NCBI RefSeq assembly: GCF_026343295.1
Contig: NZ_JAPELY010000001.1
Span: 3,534,001 to 3,598,000 of the forward strand
Length of the DNA stretch: 64,000 nt
Reading direction: 5' to 3'
Source of the DNA: Streptomyces sp. NBC_00083
GTDB lineage: Bacteria; Actinomycetota; Actinomycetes; Streptomycetales; Streptomycetaceae
The notes beneath the pieces were generated by a model. That model did no database searches. It was not told the origin of the DNA and saw nothing but the letters and a program-made list of their open reading frames with translations. The position numbers were made by a program, and so were the translations under genes. Positions 35,144-44,450 of this stretch are shown in pieces (the first letter of the stretch is position 1; each line of letters begins with the position of its first letter).

Positions 35144-35481
35144 GCCTGGCGGAACGACGCACACAGGAGTTAGTAACGGCCGACCACATGACCGGATCCA
35201 CGGGGAGCGGCACGGTACCCAGACCCGGACACTTTGAGGTGCCCCAGCCGTACTGACAACTGCCTCCCGCAAGCATAGGTGTGCCCTCACCCGGCACCGC
35301 CAAAGCACTGCGCAGAGGCGACCGCCATCCGCGTGCAAGCGCCTTGGCGGCGTGGCCTCGCTGGCACCCACCGCGCCCTTGTGCCCCGCTCCCGACTGCC
35401 AGGGGGCTGCGCTTCGGCAAGACCCGAAAGGGACGGCCGCGCACTCCACGGCCTGTCGGCTCAGATCGACCGGCAAATGGC

Positions 35482-36210
35482 TCACTTGAGGCGCCCTGTG
35501 GTGGGGCGGCCGCCCCACCGGTAGCGGGTGGTGGCGCGGCGGATCAGCATGCGGAGCGTGACGAGTGCGGCGGCCAGGTGGAGATAGAACTCGACGACCG
35601 CGCCGTTCCTCTCGGTACAGCGCCGCAGCTTGCCGTAGCCGCTCACCCACGAGTGCGTTCGTTCCACGATCCACCGCTTGCCGGCCTGGATTGGGGCGGG
35701 TACGCCCTTGCGGGCGATCTCACCGGTGAAGCCCAACTCCTGAAGCAGAGTGCGGGACTTGTTGTTGTCGTAGCCCCGGTCGAGGTTGACATTCACGTCC
35801 TGAGGCAGGGGCCCGACCTGCCCGATGGCGGCCTCGAGGGTCGGCCCGAGAAGAGGCGAGTCGTAGCGGTTGGCCCCTGCGGCGACCAGGCCGAGCGGGA
35901 CGCCGTGGGCCTCGGTGGCGATCGAGCGTTTCAGGCCCTGCTTCCCGCGGTCGACCGGGGACCGGCCCGCACGCTCGCCGCCGCACGGGGCCTTGGTGAT
36001 GCAGCCGTCGACGGATATCTCAGACAGGTCCAGGCCGATCATGCGGTCGTGCGACCAGCGCGAGCACCACGTGTTCGAACACGGTTCGGTCGGGGTCTGC
36101 GGCGGTGGCAGCCGAGTGGGTGGCCCGCAGCGAACTCCGGTCGTGTGGGCAGCAGTGCGGCGAATTGGTCCCAGAGGGGTTCGAGCAGGCAGGATGGCAG
36201 CGCGGGCACG
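35482..36210 (-). pseudogene. IS5-family transposase, frameshifted and internally deleted
   Basis: The C-terminal part is intact and typical: DRMIGLDLSEISVDG (first catalytic D), then IATEAHGVPLGLVAAGANRYDS, VNLDRGYDNNKSRTLL (second D) and WIVERTHSWVSGYGKLRRCTERNG (the E). The N-terminal part survives in other frames as SCLLEPLWDQFAALLP and FEHVVLALV. The junction between FEHVVLALV and DRMIGLDL shows that roughly 50-100 codons in the middle are missing. It cannot encode an active transposase. Confidence 0.8.
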
Positions 36211-36424
36211 GCTGTCCTTCGGGGTCACAGAACGTAGAGCACTCCATGATCGCGTAGGGCCGCGTGCCCGTTGCTGCCCGCCCCAGCCCTTCAGTGCCCA
36301 TCGCCGGTCGGTCTTGTTCCGGGGGGGCGTCGTATTCTCGGGCGGCGACCCGCCCATTGGGTCGGCCTGCGGTCGGGCTCGCTCTGAGTGCGGTGAACGT
36401 CTCGAGCCCGGGTGGTCTCTCCGG

Positions 36425-37408
36425 TTAGTCGGCGCCGACGGCGGGCAGGAGCAGGAGCTTCCCGCGGGCGTGCCCGGTCAGGCTGATCTCAAGGGCCTTG
36501 CGCCAGTCCGCGAGGGGGAAGGTTCCGGCGACCGGCACGGTGAACCTACCTTCGGCGGCCAGTTGGGCGAACTCGGGGAAGACGCCGAAGAGTTCGTCGT
36601 CGGTCCGCTTCGCGGGGTCTTCGTGAAAGGTGTCGCGCACCCCGATCTCCGGCGCTGCGGCCAGGTCGGAGCAGGTCAGCACACGCTTGGGATCGCCGCC
36701 GACGATCTCGACGAGTTCGGGCAGGGCGCCACTGGGCGGCGCGGTATCGAAGGCGAGGTCGACCTGGCCGACACCGAGGTCCTTGACCCGCTCGGCCAGG
36801 CCTTCGCCGTAGCCGACCACCGTGGCTCCGAGGGAGCGCAACTGCTCGGTGAAGGTCTCCCCGGCGGTCGCGATCACCCGCGCCCCGCGGACGAGGGCGA
36901 TCTGCACGGCTGCGTAGCCGATGGTGGTTCCGGCACCGTTGACCAGGATCGTGCGGTCCGCGGCCAAGCCGAGTCGCGCGAGGTGCCAGGATGCGGTGCT
37001 CAGCGCCATCGGGAGCGCGGCGGCCCGGGTGAGGTCCAGGCCCTCGGGCACGGCGAACCAGTGGTCCAGCACGGCGCGGTCCGCCGCGCCGGCGCTCGGC
37101 TGGCCGGCGAAGTCGGCGGTACCGAACACGCGGTCGCCGACGGCCACGTCCGTGACGCCTGCGCCGACGGCCTCGACGGTGCCCGAGACGTCGCAGCCGA
37201 TGCCGCGCGGCAGGCTCCCGGGGAAGAGTCCGCGGCACAGCGCCCAGTCGGCCGGGGCCAGTCCGCACGCGTGCACGGCGACACGGATGCGGCCGGGCCC
37301 CGGTTCGGGCACGGGGACTGTCTCCAGGCGCAGGACGTCGACGGGCTCGCCGTTCTCGTGGAAGCGCACCGTGCGCATGATGCCCGGCGCGGAAGCGGGT
37401 TCGGTCAT
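36425..37408 (-). CDS. NADPH:quinone-oxidoreductase-like (zinc-free MDR) protein
   Basis: The protein has 327 residues of the medium-chain dehydrogenase/reductase fold. The N-terminal catalytic domain (VHACGLAPADWALCRGLFPG, GIGCDVSGTVEAVGAGV) lacks the structural-zinc cysteines. The cofactor domain contains LVNGAGTTIGYAAVQIALVRGARVIATA, an NADP-binding pattern. Such enzymes reduce quinones, enones or aldehydes. It is divergent from a TetR gene and shares a 79-bp control region containing two similar palindromes, so it is very likely repressed by that regulator and induced by its ligand. The pair lies inside an inverted-repeat-bounded element, which suggests it moved as a detoxification cassette. 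Confidence 0.88.
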   Translation of the reverse strand: MTEPASAPGIMRTVRFHENGEPVDVLRLETVPVPEPGPGRIRVAVHACGLAPADWALCRGLFPGSLPRGIGCDVSGTVEAVGAGVTDVAVGDRVFGTADFAGQPSAGAADRAVLDHWFAVPEGLDLTRAAALPMALSTASWHLARLGLAADRTILVNGAGTTIGYAAVQIALVRGARVIATAGETFTEQLRSLGATVVGYGEGLAERVKDLGVGQVDLAFDTAPPSGALPELVEIVGGDPKRVLTCSDLAAAPEIGVRDTFHEDPAKRTDDELFGVFPEFAQLAAEGRFTVPVAGTFPLADWRKALEISLTGHARGKLLLLPAVGAD

Positions 37409-37426
37409 GAGTCTCCTCCAGGGTTA

Positions 37427-37498
37427 ATCGGAACGTGTTCCGTTTGCCTCCGGCATAGACTACCGCCAGGACCGACTCAAATGGAACGTGATCCGATT
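37427..37498. promoter_or_regulatory. Two matching operators in the oxidoreductase/TetR divergent promoter
   Basis: Site 1 is CGGAACGTGTTCCG at 37429-37442. Site 2 is TGGAACGTGATCCG at 37482-37495. Read in opposite directions they share the extended pattern CAAAYGGAAC...TCCGATTA, so they are inverted copies, one near each start codon. This is the classic layout for a TetR repressor that controls both itself and its divergent target. Confidence 0.7.
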
Positions 37499-37502
37499 AG
37501 AC

Positions 37503-38081
37503 ATGGCCACCGAACCGTCCCCGGCAGCCCACCAGCTGCGCGCCGATGCCGCGCGCAACCGCGAGACTGTGCTCGCGGCGGCCACCCGCGCCTTCGCCAC
37601 CTCCGACACCGAGCCATCGATGCGCGCAATCGCCCGACAGGCGGGCGTCGGCGTCGCCACCCTCTTCCGCCACTTCCCGACCCGGGAAGCGCTCGTCGAC
37701 GCCGTCTATCAGGACCAGGTCGTCCGACTGACGGCCGGGGCACACGAGTTGCTCGCCAACCACCCGCCCGCGCAGGCGCTGCGCCTGTGGATGGACCTGT
37801 TCGCGGAATGGCAGGCCACCAAGCACGGCATGACCGACACCCTGCTCGCCATGATCGATTCCGGCGAAATCTCCCTCGCTCACACTCGACAGGAGCTCCT
37901 GTCGGCCATCACCACGATCCTCGACGCCGGCGCCACCGCTGGGGACATCCGCGCCGATGCTCGCGCCGACGACGTCTCCGCCAGCATCCTCGGTATGCTC
38001 GCCGTCGCCGCCAAGTCCGGAGAACCCGCCCAGGCCCGACGCCTGCTCGACCTGCTCATGGACGGCCTCAGACCGCGCTGA
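37503..38081 (+). CDS. TetR family transcriptional regulator
   Basis: The protein has 192 residues. The N-terminal DNA-binding domain shows the TetR helix-turn-helix: RNRETVLAAATRAFAT, MRAIARQAGVGVATLFRHFP and TREALVDAVYQDQV. The C-terminal ligand domain matches the common SbtR-like type (VSASILGMLAVAAK ... RRLLDLLMDGL). ATG 37503 is preferred over GTG 37488, because the GTG lies inside an operator and would add five residues including a TTA codon. It most likely represses the divergent oxidoreductase and itself through the two palindromes. The ligand is unknown. Confidence 0.85.
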   Translation: MATEPSPAAHQLRADAARNRETVLAAATRAFATSDTEPSMRAIARQAGVGVATLFRHFPTREALVDAVYQDQVVRLTAGAHELLANHPPAQALRLWMDLFAEWQATKHGMTDTLLAMIDSGEISLAHTRQELLSAITTILDAGATAGDIRADARADDVSASILGMLAVAAKSGEPAQARRLLDLLMDGLRPR

Positions 38082-38393
38082 GGTGGCGCGAGGCGCCCCA
38101 CCACCCACCGCCTCAAGCGATCCATTTGCCGGTCGGTCTTAGAAGCGTTAATCGTTCTCCTGCGGTTGTGACGAGGGACGGTACGGGCTGCTTGGCCCCG
38201 CGGTCGGCGGGGCGTGTGCCGAGGGGGCGCGCCTGCCCGCGCGCGTGGTGTGGGTGCCGGGACGGGGAGCCACCCGGCCTGTGCCCGGTACGCGGCGGTG
38301 CGCTCCTTGATTCGGCTTGTCGGGATCGCGGCTGTCAGGGGGATCGGGTAGGGGCCTGCGGCGGCCCGGTCGCGAAGAGCCGTGACGGTGCGG

Positions 38394-39527
38394 TCATGTG
38401 AGGTATCGGTGGGCCCGTCGGGTCTGCGCGGGTTCGGTGGTCTGGCCGGGCCGGTCAGTGCCGGGTACTCGCGTCGTAGGGGTCCAGGCCGGGTGGGTGG
38501 CTGAGGTCCCGATGCCTCGTGCTGTGGGGGGACGGTAGCTGCGGCGCCAGGACGATTCGTGGTAGCGGCGGGTTTCCAGGTGCCATTGGTAGTCGCCCGC
38601 CAGCCAGTGCTTCAGACCGTCCAGGTAGCGCATGACTGCACTGGTGATGTCTGCGCCGACGGCCTCGGAGGCGAGTGTGGCGGGGATGTCGGTCGTGATC
38701 AGCCGATCGAACAGTGCCAGGCGGGAGTCGAGCAGGCGCTCCACCGCGTCGGCGGCCTTGGTCTGCCCGTCACCGGTGTGTGCTCGGAACACCACCACCG
38801 CGTTGCTGACTTCCTGCTCGTACTCGGTCTCCCGCCGGTACGACACCAGGTCGTTGTGCAGGTCGACCACATCGGTGAAGGCGTCGGCCGCCCTGGTGAA
38901 CACCTGGCGAGCCATCAAGTCCGCTGGCAGGTCCAGACCGAGGACGTGCTCCACCAGTTGGGCGGCCCACAGGGCCCCACCGGCGGCACGCCGCACCTGC
39001 AGGTAGTCGACCGGCTCCGGGACCTGCCCGCGGGCGAGGTTGTCGATCTCCCAGAGCGCGTCGTCGAAGAGGTTGGGCAGACGGCCCCCGAGCCGGTCCC
39101 GCCATGCGGGCGGGTGGTTCGAAATGGTCCGCGCCCACAGGTCGGCAAGACCCCGTTCGGCCGGGTTGGCCGGTCGCGGTGGGCTGCCGCAGGCGAAGGC
39201 CGACAGCCTCTTCAGGAACGCCTGCGCGCCGAGCAGGTCGCGTGGGCGTTTGAACCGGTGCAGCATCAGGTCGTCGAGGTACCAGCCCCACACGTACCAG
39301 TCGGCGACCAGGTTGAGCAGATCACCGCGCGCGCTGGGATGCACCAGCGCGCCGAACAGGGCGAAGTCGAAGTCGCTGAAGTCGCGCTCGTCCCAGACCC
39401 GGAATCCTGACTCCGGCGCGGCGAGGATTCCGATCTCGTGGGCCCACCGGGCACTGTGGCTCCTGGCTGCTGCGACGTCAGGGCTGCGGCGCACGGGGTA
39501 CGGCGGCCGCAGGACCTTCGCGTGCAT
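38394..39527 (-). CDS. Class I terpene synthase
   Basis: The protein has about 377 residues of bacterial terpene-cyclase fold. The second metal motif is textbook: NDLVSYRRETEYEQE (NDxxSxxRE). The aspartate-rich motif reads YLDDLMLHRF, with the two aspartates but without the usual acidic residue three or four positions on. WARTISNHPPAWRDRLGG and the late RYHESSWRR element resemble the germacradienol/geosmin-type sesquiterpene cyclases. The roughly 45-residue Pro/Thr-rich C-terminal tail is extra. ATG 39527 (GGGGAAGAG upstream) or GTG 39539 are possible starts. No prenyl-transferase or P450 partner is adjacent. The product cannot be predicted; the family is clear. Confidence 0.8.
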   Translation of the reverse strand: MHAKVLRPPYPVRRSPDVAAARSHSARWAHEIGILAAPESGFRVWDERDFSDFDFALFGALVHPSARGDLLNLVADWYVWGWYLDDLMLHRFKRPRDLLGAQAFLKRLSAFACGSPPRPANPAERGLADLWARTISNHPPAWRDRLGGRLPNLFDDALWEIDNLARGQVPEPVDYLQVRRAAGGALWAAQLVEHVLGLDLPADLMARQVFTRAADAFTDVVDLHNDLVSYRRETEYEQEVSNAVVVFRAHTGDGQTKAADAVERLLDSRLALFDRLITTDIPATLASEAVGADITSAVMRYLDGLKHWLAGDYQWHLETRRYHESSWRRSYRPPTARGIGTSATHPAWTPTTRVPGTDRPGQTTEPAQTRRAHRYLT

Positions 39528-40139
39528 CTCTTCCCCCACCTGTCTGCCGCCGATCACGGGGACCACCGTTCCACGCATCGTCGCCACGTTGCAGCCGAGA
39601 GGGCCGACTTCCATTCCATCGGGTGACCGGCGTGCGGAAGGCAGCCAGGCCCTCGGCCATGCGACGGTCCACATCGTCCGGGAGCTGGTCGGTGAGAGCG
39701 AGTTCGTCGGTGGCGCGCAGGGTCGGCGCATGCGGTCGCCGAGGTGATGCGGGCCTGGGCCCTGGCGTGCTCGCCCGCCAGGGGGCGGGAGCGCTGGAGC
39801 GTCGTGTGGTTGGGGTGCGGGTGGGCAGCACTGCACGATCGCTGAAACGGCCCGGCTCCTGGCGTCAAGTGTGGGACACGGCTCGCCGCTGGATCGCGCG
39901 GCAGCGCAAGGAGATCCGGGCTGCGTACGAGTTCCGGGCGGGCACCGGGGAGGACCAAAAGCGGCTGGCCGGGTGGCAGACTGCCGAGTTGTGCCCGGGG
40001 GAGTCGTCGCGGGACCTGATGGTGGCCGCACCGGTGACCCGCGGCCGGAACGACTGCACCGAACCACCAGCCCCGGGGCGGGTGAAGCGGTCGGACGGCA
40101 CTTCATGCTCCGCGCCTCGCCGCGTCCATGGCAGATACC
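39528..40139. other. 612-bp gap without a recognised gene
   Basis: Several open frames cross this stretch on both strands, but none shows family motifs. A rightward frame around 39850-40050 has a plausible helical, charged peptide (WIARQRKEIRAAYEFRAG) that might be a gene relic. I cannot assign it. Confidence 0.3.
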
Positions 40140-40754
40140 TCAGGTGATCAGGCCGGCGCTGGTCAGCCAGATGTGTTCGCATGTCGCCGACGCCTCCTGG
40201 AGCTTCTCGCGGGATTCCTGTGAGGCGTGGTAGAAGGTCCGCTCGATCATCCAGCACAGGGCGCGTGCCATCGCCGAGGCCTGATCTGGTGCGGTGCCGG
40301 CCTGAATGCCGGCGCGTTCCAGGACTGCGGTGATGGCCGCGATGAACAGGTCAGCCGTGTGGTTCCACAGCTCGCCGATCTCCGGCACGGTCAGCGACAG
40401 GTCGATCGCCGTACGCATGACCCGGCCGTGCTCATTCCACAGCTCGACCGTGCGCTGCATCGCCGCCGCGATGGCCTGACGCGGCTCGTCCGTCTGCGCC
40501 GTGACCCGGGATCGCTCCCACAGATGCTCGACGGTCCGGGCCACCAGTGCCGTGACCACTTCTTGCTTGGAGCCGAAGTAGAAGTACAGGGCACCACGTG
40601 TGATACCGGCGCCCTGGGCTACGTCGCCGACGGTCATGGCGTCGTAGCCCTTGTTCGCCAGCAAGGCCTCGCAGGTGTCGAGGATGGCCCGCTCCCGGAC
40701 ATCCCCCTTGCGCTCGGTGGGGCGACGGCCGCGCGCGGAATGGTGGCCGGACAT
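40140..40754 (-). CDS. TetR family transcriptional regulator
   Basis: The protein has 204 residues. The TetR DNA-binding domain reads RERAILDTCEALLANKGYDA, TVGDVAQGAGITRGALYFYF and GSKQEVVTALVART. The C-terminal domain is of the EthR-like/TetR_C type, with ALCWMIERTFYHASQE, a pattern typical of regulators controlling short-chain dehydrogenases and esterases. ATG 40754 overlaps the stop of the upstream SDR gene by one base (TGATG), so it is the second gene of a two-gene operon and probably autoregulates that operon. Confidence 0.87.
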   Translation of the reverse strand: MSGHHSARGRRPTERKGDVRERAILDTCEALLANKGYDAMTVGDVAQGAGITRGALYFYFGSKQEVVTALVARTVEHLWERSRVTAQTDEPRQAIAAAMQRTVELWNEHGRVMRTAIDLSLTVPEIGELWNHTADLFIAAITAVLERAGIQAGTAPDQASAMARALCWMIERTFYHASQESREKLQEASATCEHIWLTSAGLIT

Positions 40755-41602
40755 CAGAGCTGAGCCCCCTCGGCGAAGTCGGTCGTACGGGAGAGCGCCT
40801 CCCACGCGCGGATGTCCTCGTCCACGGCCGTGCGCGCGGCGGTGACCAGCCGCAGCGCGTCCGAGCCCAGGACGAGGTGGGACGGCGGCTGCTCGACCGA
40901 CGTTATGTGTACGACCGCTTCCCCGGCCTTGGCCGGATTGCCCAGCTGATTCCCGCTGGCCTTCTGCCGCGCTTCGCGGATGGGGGTGAACAACTCGTCG
41001 TAGTCGTCGACCGTCCGCGCGGCACGTGTCATGGACCGTCCGGCCCAGTCGGTGCGGAACGAGCCCGGCTCGATCGCCGTCACATGGATCCCGAACCGCG
41101 CGACTTCCTTGCCCAGCGACTCCAGGATGCCCTCCAGGGCGAACTTGCTACCGCAGTAGGCGGACATGCCGGGCACCGCCATCAACCCGCCCATGGAAGT
41201 AACAGCCATCAGGTGTCCGCGGCGCCGGCGGCGCATGTGGGGCAGCGCTGCCTGCAGGGTGGCCACTGCCCCGAACACGTTGACCTCGAACTGCCGGCGC
41301 ACCTCGGCCAGCGGGGTTTCCTCGAACGTCCCCTCCAGGCCGTAGCCGGCGTTGGCGACAACGACATCCAGCGGGCCGACGCTCCGCTCGACCTCCGCGA
41401 CTACGCCGGAGGCGGCGTCACCGTCCGTGACGTCCAGGATGCGGCCGTGAGCATGTCCGGGCCCTAGCGCTTCGAAGGCCCGCAGGTCCTTCTCGGAACG
41501 GACGGTGCCGACGACGGTGTGCCCGGCGGCCAGGGCGGCTTGCGCGAAGGCGCGCCCCAGACCCGTGCTGACGCCGGTGATGATCCAGTTCCGCTTCTCC
41601 AT
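40754..41602 (-). CDS. Short-chain dehydrogenase/reductase
   Basis: The protein has 282 residues and is a classical SDR. The cofactor motif is WIITGVSTGLGRAFAQAALA (TGxxxGxG), followed by VVANAGYGLEG (NAG), the catalytic serine region AVTSMGGLMA, and YCGSKFALEG (YxxxK). Specificity determinants point to NADP(H) (TVRSEKDL). ATG 41602 has GGAGGAACG directly upstream. It is co-transcribed with the downstream TetR gene. The substrate is unknown; members of this subgroup often act on ketones or in stress responses. Confidence 0.88.
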   Translation of the reverse strand: MEKRNWIITGVSTGLGRAFAQAALAAGHTVVGTVRSEKDLRAFEALGPGHAHGRILDVTDGDAASGVVAEVERSVGPLDVVVANAGYGLEGTFEETPLAEVRRQFEVNVFGAVATLQAALPHMRRRRRGHLMAVTSMGGLMAVPGMSAYCGSKFALEGILESLGKEVARFGIHVTAIEPGSFRTDWAGRSMTRAARTVDDYDELFTPIREARQKASGNQLGNPAKAGEAVVHITSVEQPPSHLVLGSDALRLVTAARTAVDEDIRAWEALSRTTDFAEGAQL

Positions 41603-43174
41603 CGTTCCTCCAGAGGTCGCGCGCCGGGGTCGGTCCCCTGGAGAAAACTCTACACTCTGTCGATTTTTATCGTTACCGCGTTGATTCTGATGGTGCTCAC
41701 GGGATGGAGTCCTCAAGGCCACCCGCGTGCCGCCCATCGCCGGGATCGGCGCCGTCAGGGCCCCGCAGCCTGGCGGTCAACCAGAGCCGCGCCCCGGTCA
41801 TCACAGGGACACCCGGCGGGGCCTGAGGGAAGGTGCGGTACTTGACCACCGGCAAGCCCCGGTCGCTCTGCGAATCCACGATGGCGCGTTCTCCGCAAGA
41901 GACCTCACCGCCTGCCGTCCGCGCACCGGAGAACTGCTGCCCACGGTGAAGTTTCTTCCGGTTGGGTGCCTCGCTGGCCTGCGTTGATGCCGTGCCGCGC
42001 GGGGGCTGCCGGACGGTGCTGGGTCCGCGGCTCGGCGAGGCCTGGACTGCCTCGGCGGTGGATCCGCGGGCTATCCCGTCGCCTCGCTGCCGCCGCGCCC
42101 AGAAACGACGGCCGCGGCGCCTTCGCCGAAGCCGTCCTCCGCGCAGCCGACGGCCACCTGCCCACCATCCACCCCGCTCACGGGCACCGCCCAATGCGCC
42201 CAGAACCGCGCCCGGTTCGTCCAGGCCCGCTACACCCGGCCGGACCGCCTCACCGAACCCGCCCCGGCCGCCCCGTAGTTCGACGGCCCGATGGGCCGGA
42301 CATCGCTGAGTAGCTGTTTTCGCTCCCAGGTGGGTGTGCTTCGCATGGGCGAAGGCCGGGGGGGGCGAGGTTGGTGAGGGTGCGTACTCGTGGTCAGGAG
42401 GTTCGTGCGTCGTGGCTCTCGCGGTGGGTGAGGACGGCATCCATGTGGGTCTGCGCCCACTGCCTGAGGTCGCGTGTCAGGTGGTGGAGTGAGTGGCCGA
42501 GGTCGGTCTCCAGTGACGATGTGGCCGAACTGGACACCATCGGTCACTGACCAGCACGCGGGGCACCCACCAAAATCCGGCGGTCAGGGCTGATGAACGC
42601 CCGTGATCTCAGCTGTTGCGATGGGTTCCCGGGCGGTGGGTGCGTCGGCTCATCATGACCCTGGCTCTGGCCGGTGACCTCTCGGTGCTGGCCAAGGGTC
42701 TGGTGGGGGTCGCGTGACGCCGACCGGCCAGCCAGCAGCCCTGTCCATGAAGGAAGTTGCGTACGGCGCGTGGCGCGACTCGCCGCCGAGGCGGGCTTCG
42801 TCGACCTCGCGTGGCGCATGCCAAAGGAGGCCGGGTTCTTCCAGCCGCTGCTCGTGGCTCGCGCCGGCAACCGATACGAGCCCCTCGGTGGGCGCGATGC
42901 GTTCCGGGCGCCGGTGGCCGGCGCGGGGGCGCAGGGTGACGCAGTAGCTGTTGGCCGCCGCCCCGCAGGACGCCACCTGGTGGTGGTGTTGATGGTGGTG
43001 GGCGCGGACTCGCACCGCGCGGACGCCCCCGTCACCTCGTCCCATTGCCCTGCGAGGTTCGCCTGCGAAGCCGAGTCGATCATGGTTGACTGCTGCGCGC
43101 CGCGGTGCCCGGGGGTCGGTGCCGCGCTCGTTCACTCCCTCTCTCCAGGGCGTGATGCAGGTCACGCTGCCCCC
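41603..43174. other. 1.6-kb gene-poor, apparently decayed stretch
   Basis: The first bases carry the promoter of the SDR/TetR operon, with TACACTCTGTCG near 41652-41663 as a possible operator. Open frames of 85-180 codons occur on both strands, but none has recognisable motifs, consistent third-position bias over its full length or a convincing ribosome-binding site. I interpret most of it as degraded coding sequence. I could not identify parent genes. Confidence 0.4.
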
Positions 43175-43202
43175 ATGTCACGAACGGAGCGGCTACTTGC
43201 GT
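43175..43202 (+). promoter_or_regulatory. ECF41-type promoter (TGTCAC...CGTC)
   Basis: TGTCACG at 43175-43181 and CGTC at 43199-43202 are separated by 17 bases. This closely matches the TGTCACA / CGTC promoter reported for ECF41 sigma factors. It lies about 55 bp upstream of the flavoprotein gene that is co-transcribed with an ECF41 sigma-factor gene, so it is the expected autoregulated promoter. Confidence 0.7.
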
Positions 43203-43256
43203 CTGCTGGTCGTCCGCACGGTGCGGAGCGAACGACTTCGAGGAAGCGGCGGAGCG

Positions 43257-44450
43257 ATGAACACGACAGCGGCACAGCAGCACGAGGTTCTGGTTCTGGG
43301 CGCCGGCTACGCCGGGCTCTCGGCGGCGATCCAGCTCGCGGCCCGCACCAGGAAGCGCGGCAATCTGCGCGTCACGGTGATCAACCCCTACGACACGTTC
43401 ACCGAGCGGCTCCGGCTGCACATGACCGCCACCGGTCAGGAGACGGCCGAGCTGAACATTCCGGAGTTGCTCGCAGGAACCGGGGCCTACTTCGTCCGCG
43501 GCTGGGTCACCGCCGTCGACGCCGAGGCGAAGACCGTACGGGTCGACGACGACCGGGTCCTGCGCTACGACACACTGGTCTACGGCCTCGGCAGCGTCGC
43601 CGACACGTCCACTGTGCCCGGTGTGGACGACCACGCCCACACCCTCAACGGCCCGCAGGACGCGGCCGTACTCGCGCACCGGCTGGCCCGGCCCGAAGGC
43701 GGGACCGTCGTGGTCGGCGGCAGCGGCCTCACCGGTGTCGAGGCCGCAGCAGAGATCGCCGAGCGCCACCCGGAACTCCACGTGGTGCTCCTGGGGCGCC
43801 AGGAGCCCGGCGCGGGCATGCACCCGAAGGCCAAGGCCCACCTGGACACGGCACTCGCCCGGCTCGGCGTCGACGTACGCAGCGGCGCGGACGTCACCAA
43901 AGTGCTGCCGGACAGCGTCGAACTCGCCGACGGCACCGGCATCCCGGCCACCGCGGTGCTGTGGACCAGCGGCACACGTGTCGCGCCGCTGGCCGCCGCC
44001 GCGGGCCTCGACGTTGACGAGCGCGGTCGCGTCGTCACCGACGGCGCACTGCGTTCGGTCTCCCACCCGGATGTGTACGCCGTGGGCGACGCGGCGGCGA
44101 TCCGGCAGGGCTACGGCGTGATGCACGGGACCTGCCAGAGCGGCATGCCCACTGGGGTCCACGCGGCCCTCTCGATCCTGCGCGTGCTGGCCGGCAAGGA
44201 GCCCAAGCCGTTCCGCTTCGGCTACTACCACACCCCCGTGAGCCTCGGTCGCAACGACGGCGTCGTGCAGTTCACCCACCCCGACGGCAGCCCCCGCCGG
44301 GTCGTGCTGACCGGCAAGCGGGCCGCGAAGTACAAGGAGACGGTCACCGCCTCGCCGTGGCCGACCTTCGCCCGCATGAAGAAGATGCCCGCATCGGGCG
44401 CGTTCTGGCCGCACGGCGGCCGCTACACCCGGATCAGGAGCACCAAGTGA
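43257..44450 (+). CDS. NAD(P)/FAD-dependent oxidoreductase (NDH-2-like)
   Basis: The protein has 397 residues of the two-dinucleotide-binding-domain flavoprotein fold. The FAD motif is VLVLGAGYAGLSAAIQLAAR, the NAD(P) motif is VVVGGSGLTGVEAAAEIAER, and the C-terminal FAD motif is HPDVYAVGDAAAI. It resembles type II NADH dehydrogenases and related quinone or ferredoxin reductases; no transmembrane helix is evident. The start ATG 43257 has GGCGGAGCG upstream. It is followed with a 4-bp overlap by an ECF41 sigma factor. Known ECF41 loci pair the sigma factor with a carboxymuconolactone decarboxylase, oxidoreductase or epimerase gene, which this one fits. Confidence 0.88.
   Translation: MNTTAAQQHEVLVLGAGYAGLSAAIQLAARTRKRGNLRVTVINPYDTFTERLRLHMTATGQETAELNIPELLAGTGAYFVRGWVTAVDAEAKTVRVDDDRVLRYDTLVYGLGSVADTSTVPGVDDHAHTLNGPQDAAVLAHRLARPEGGTVVVGGSGLTGVEAAAEIAERHPELHVVLLGRQEPGAGMHPKAKAHLDTALARLGVDVRSGADVTKVLPDSVELADGTGIPATAVLWTSGTRVAPLAAAAGLDVDERGRVVTDGALRSVSHPDVYAVGDAAAIRQGYGVMHGTCQSGMPTGVHAALSILRVLAGKEPKPFRFGYYHTPVSLGRNDGVVQFTHPDGSPRRVVLTGKRAAKYKETVTASPWPTFARMKKMPASGAFWPHGGRYTRIRSTK

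Larger units (their letters stand above)
35464..38138. mobile_element. 2.7-kb element bounded by 48-bp imperfect inverted repeats, carrying oxidoreductase and TetR genes
   Basis: The left end (35464-35511) and the reverse complement of the right end (38091-38138) match over 48 bp with about eight mismatches, including a near-perfect first 30 bp (ACCGGCAAATGG and CTTGAGGCG cores). The left end includes the 3-prime end of an IS5-family transposase gene. The right end encodes a similar peptide (RPTTHRLK versus RPTTGRLK), so it is probably the same terminus of a second, lost IS copy in inverse orientation. Between them lie a broken transposase, a quinone oxidoreductase gene and its TetR regulator. 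No clear target duplication was found. It looks like a decayed composite element. Confidence 0.65.

Noticed and set aside
35870..38401. An 843-codon rightward open frame
   Set aside because: It crosses the IS remnant, the antisense strand of the oxidoreductase and the TetR gene in another frame. It has no coherent domains.
42544..43083. A 179-codon leftward frame in the 41.6-43.2 kb stretch
   Set aside because: The amino-acid composition is like that of random high-GC sequence, with no conserved motif in any part. It may be part of a decayed gene, but I cannot support a CDS.
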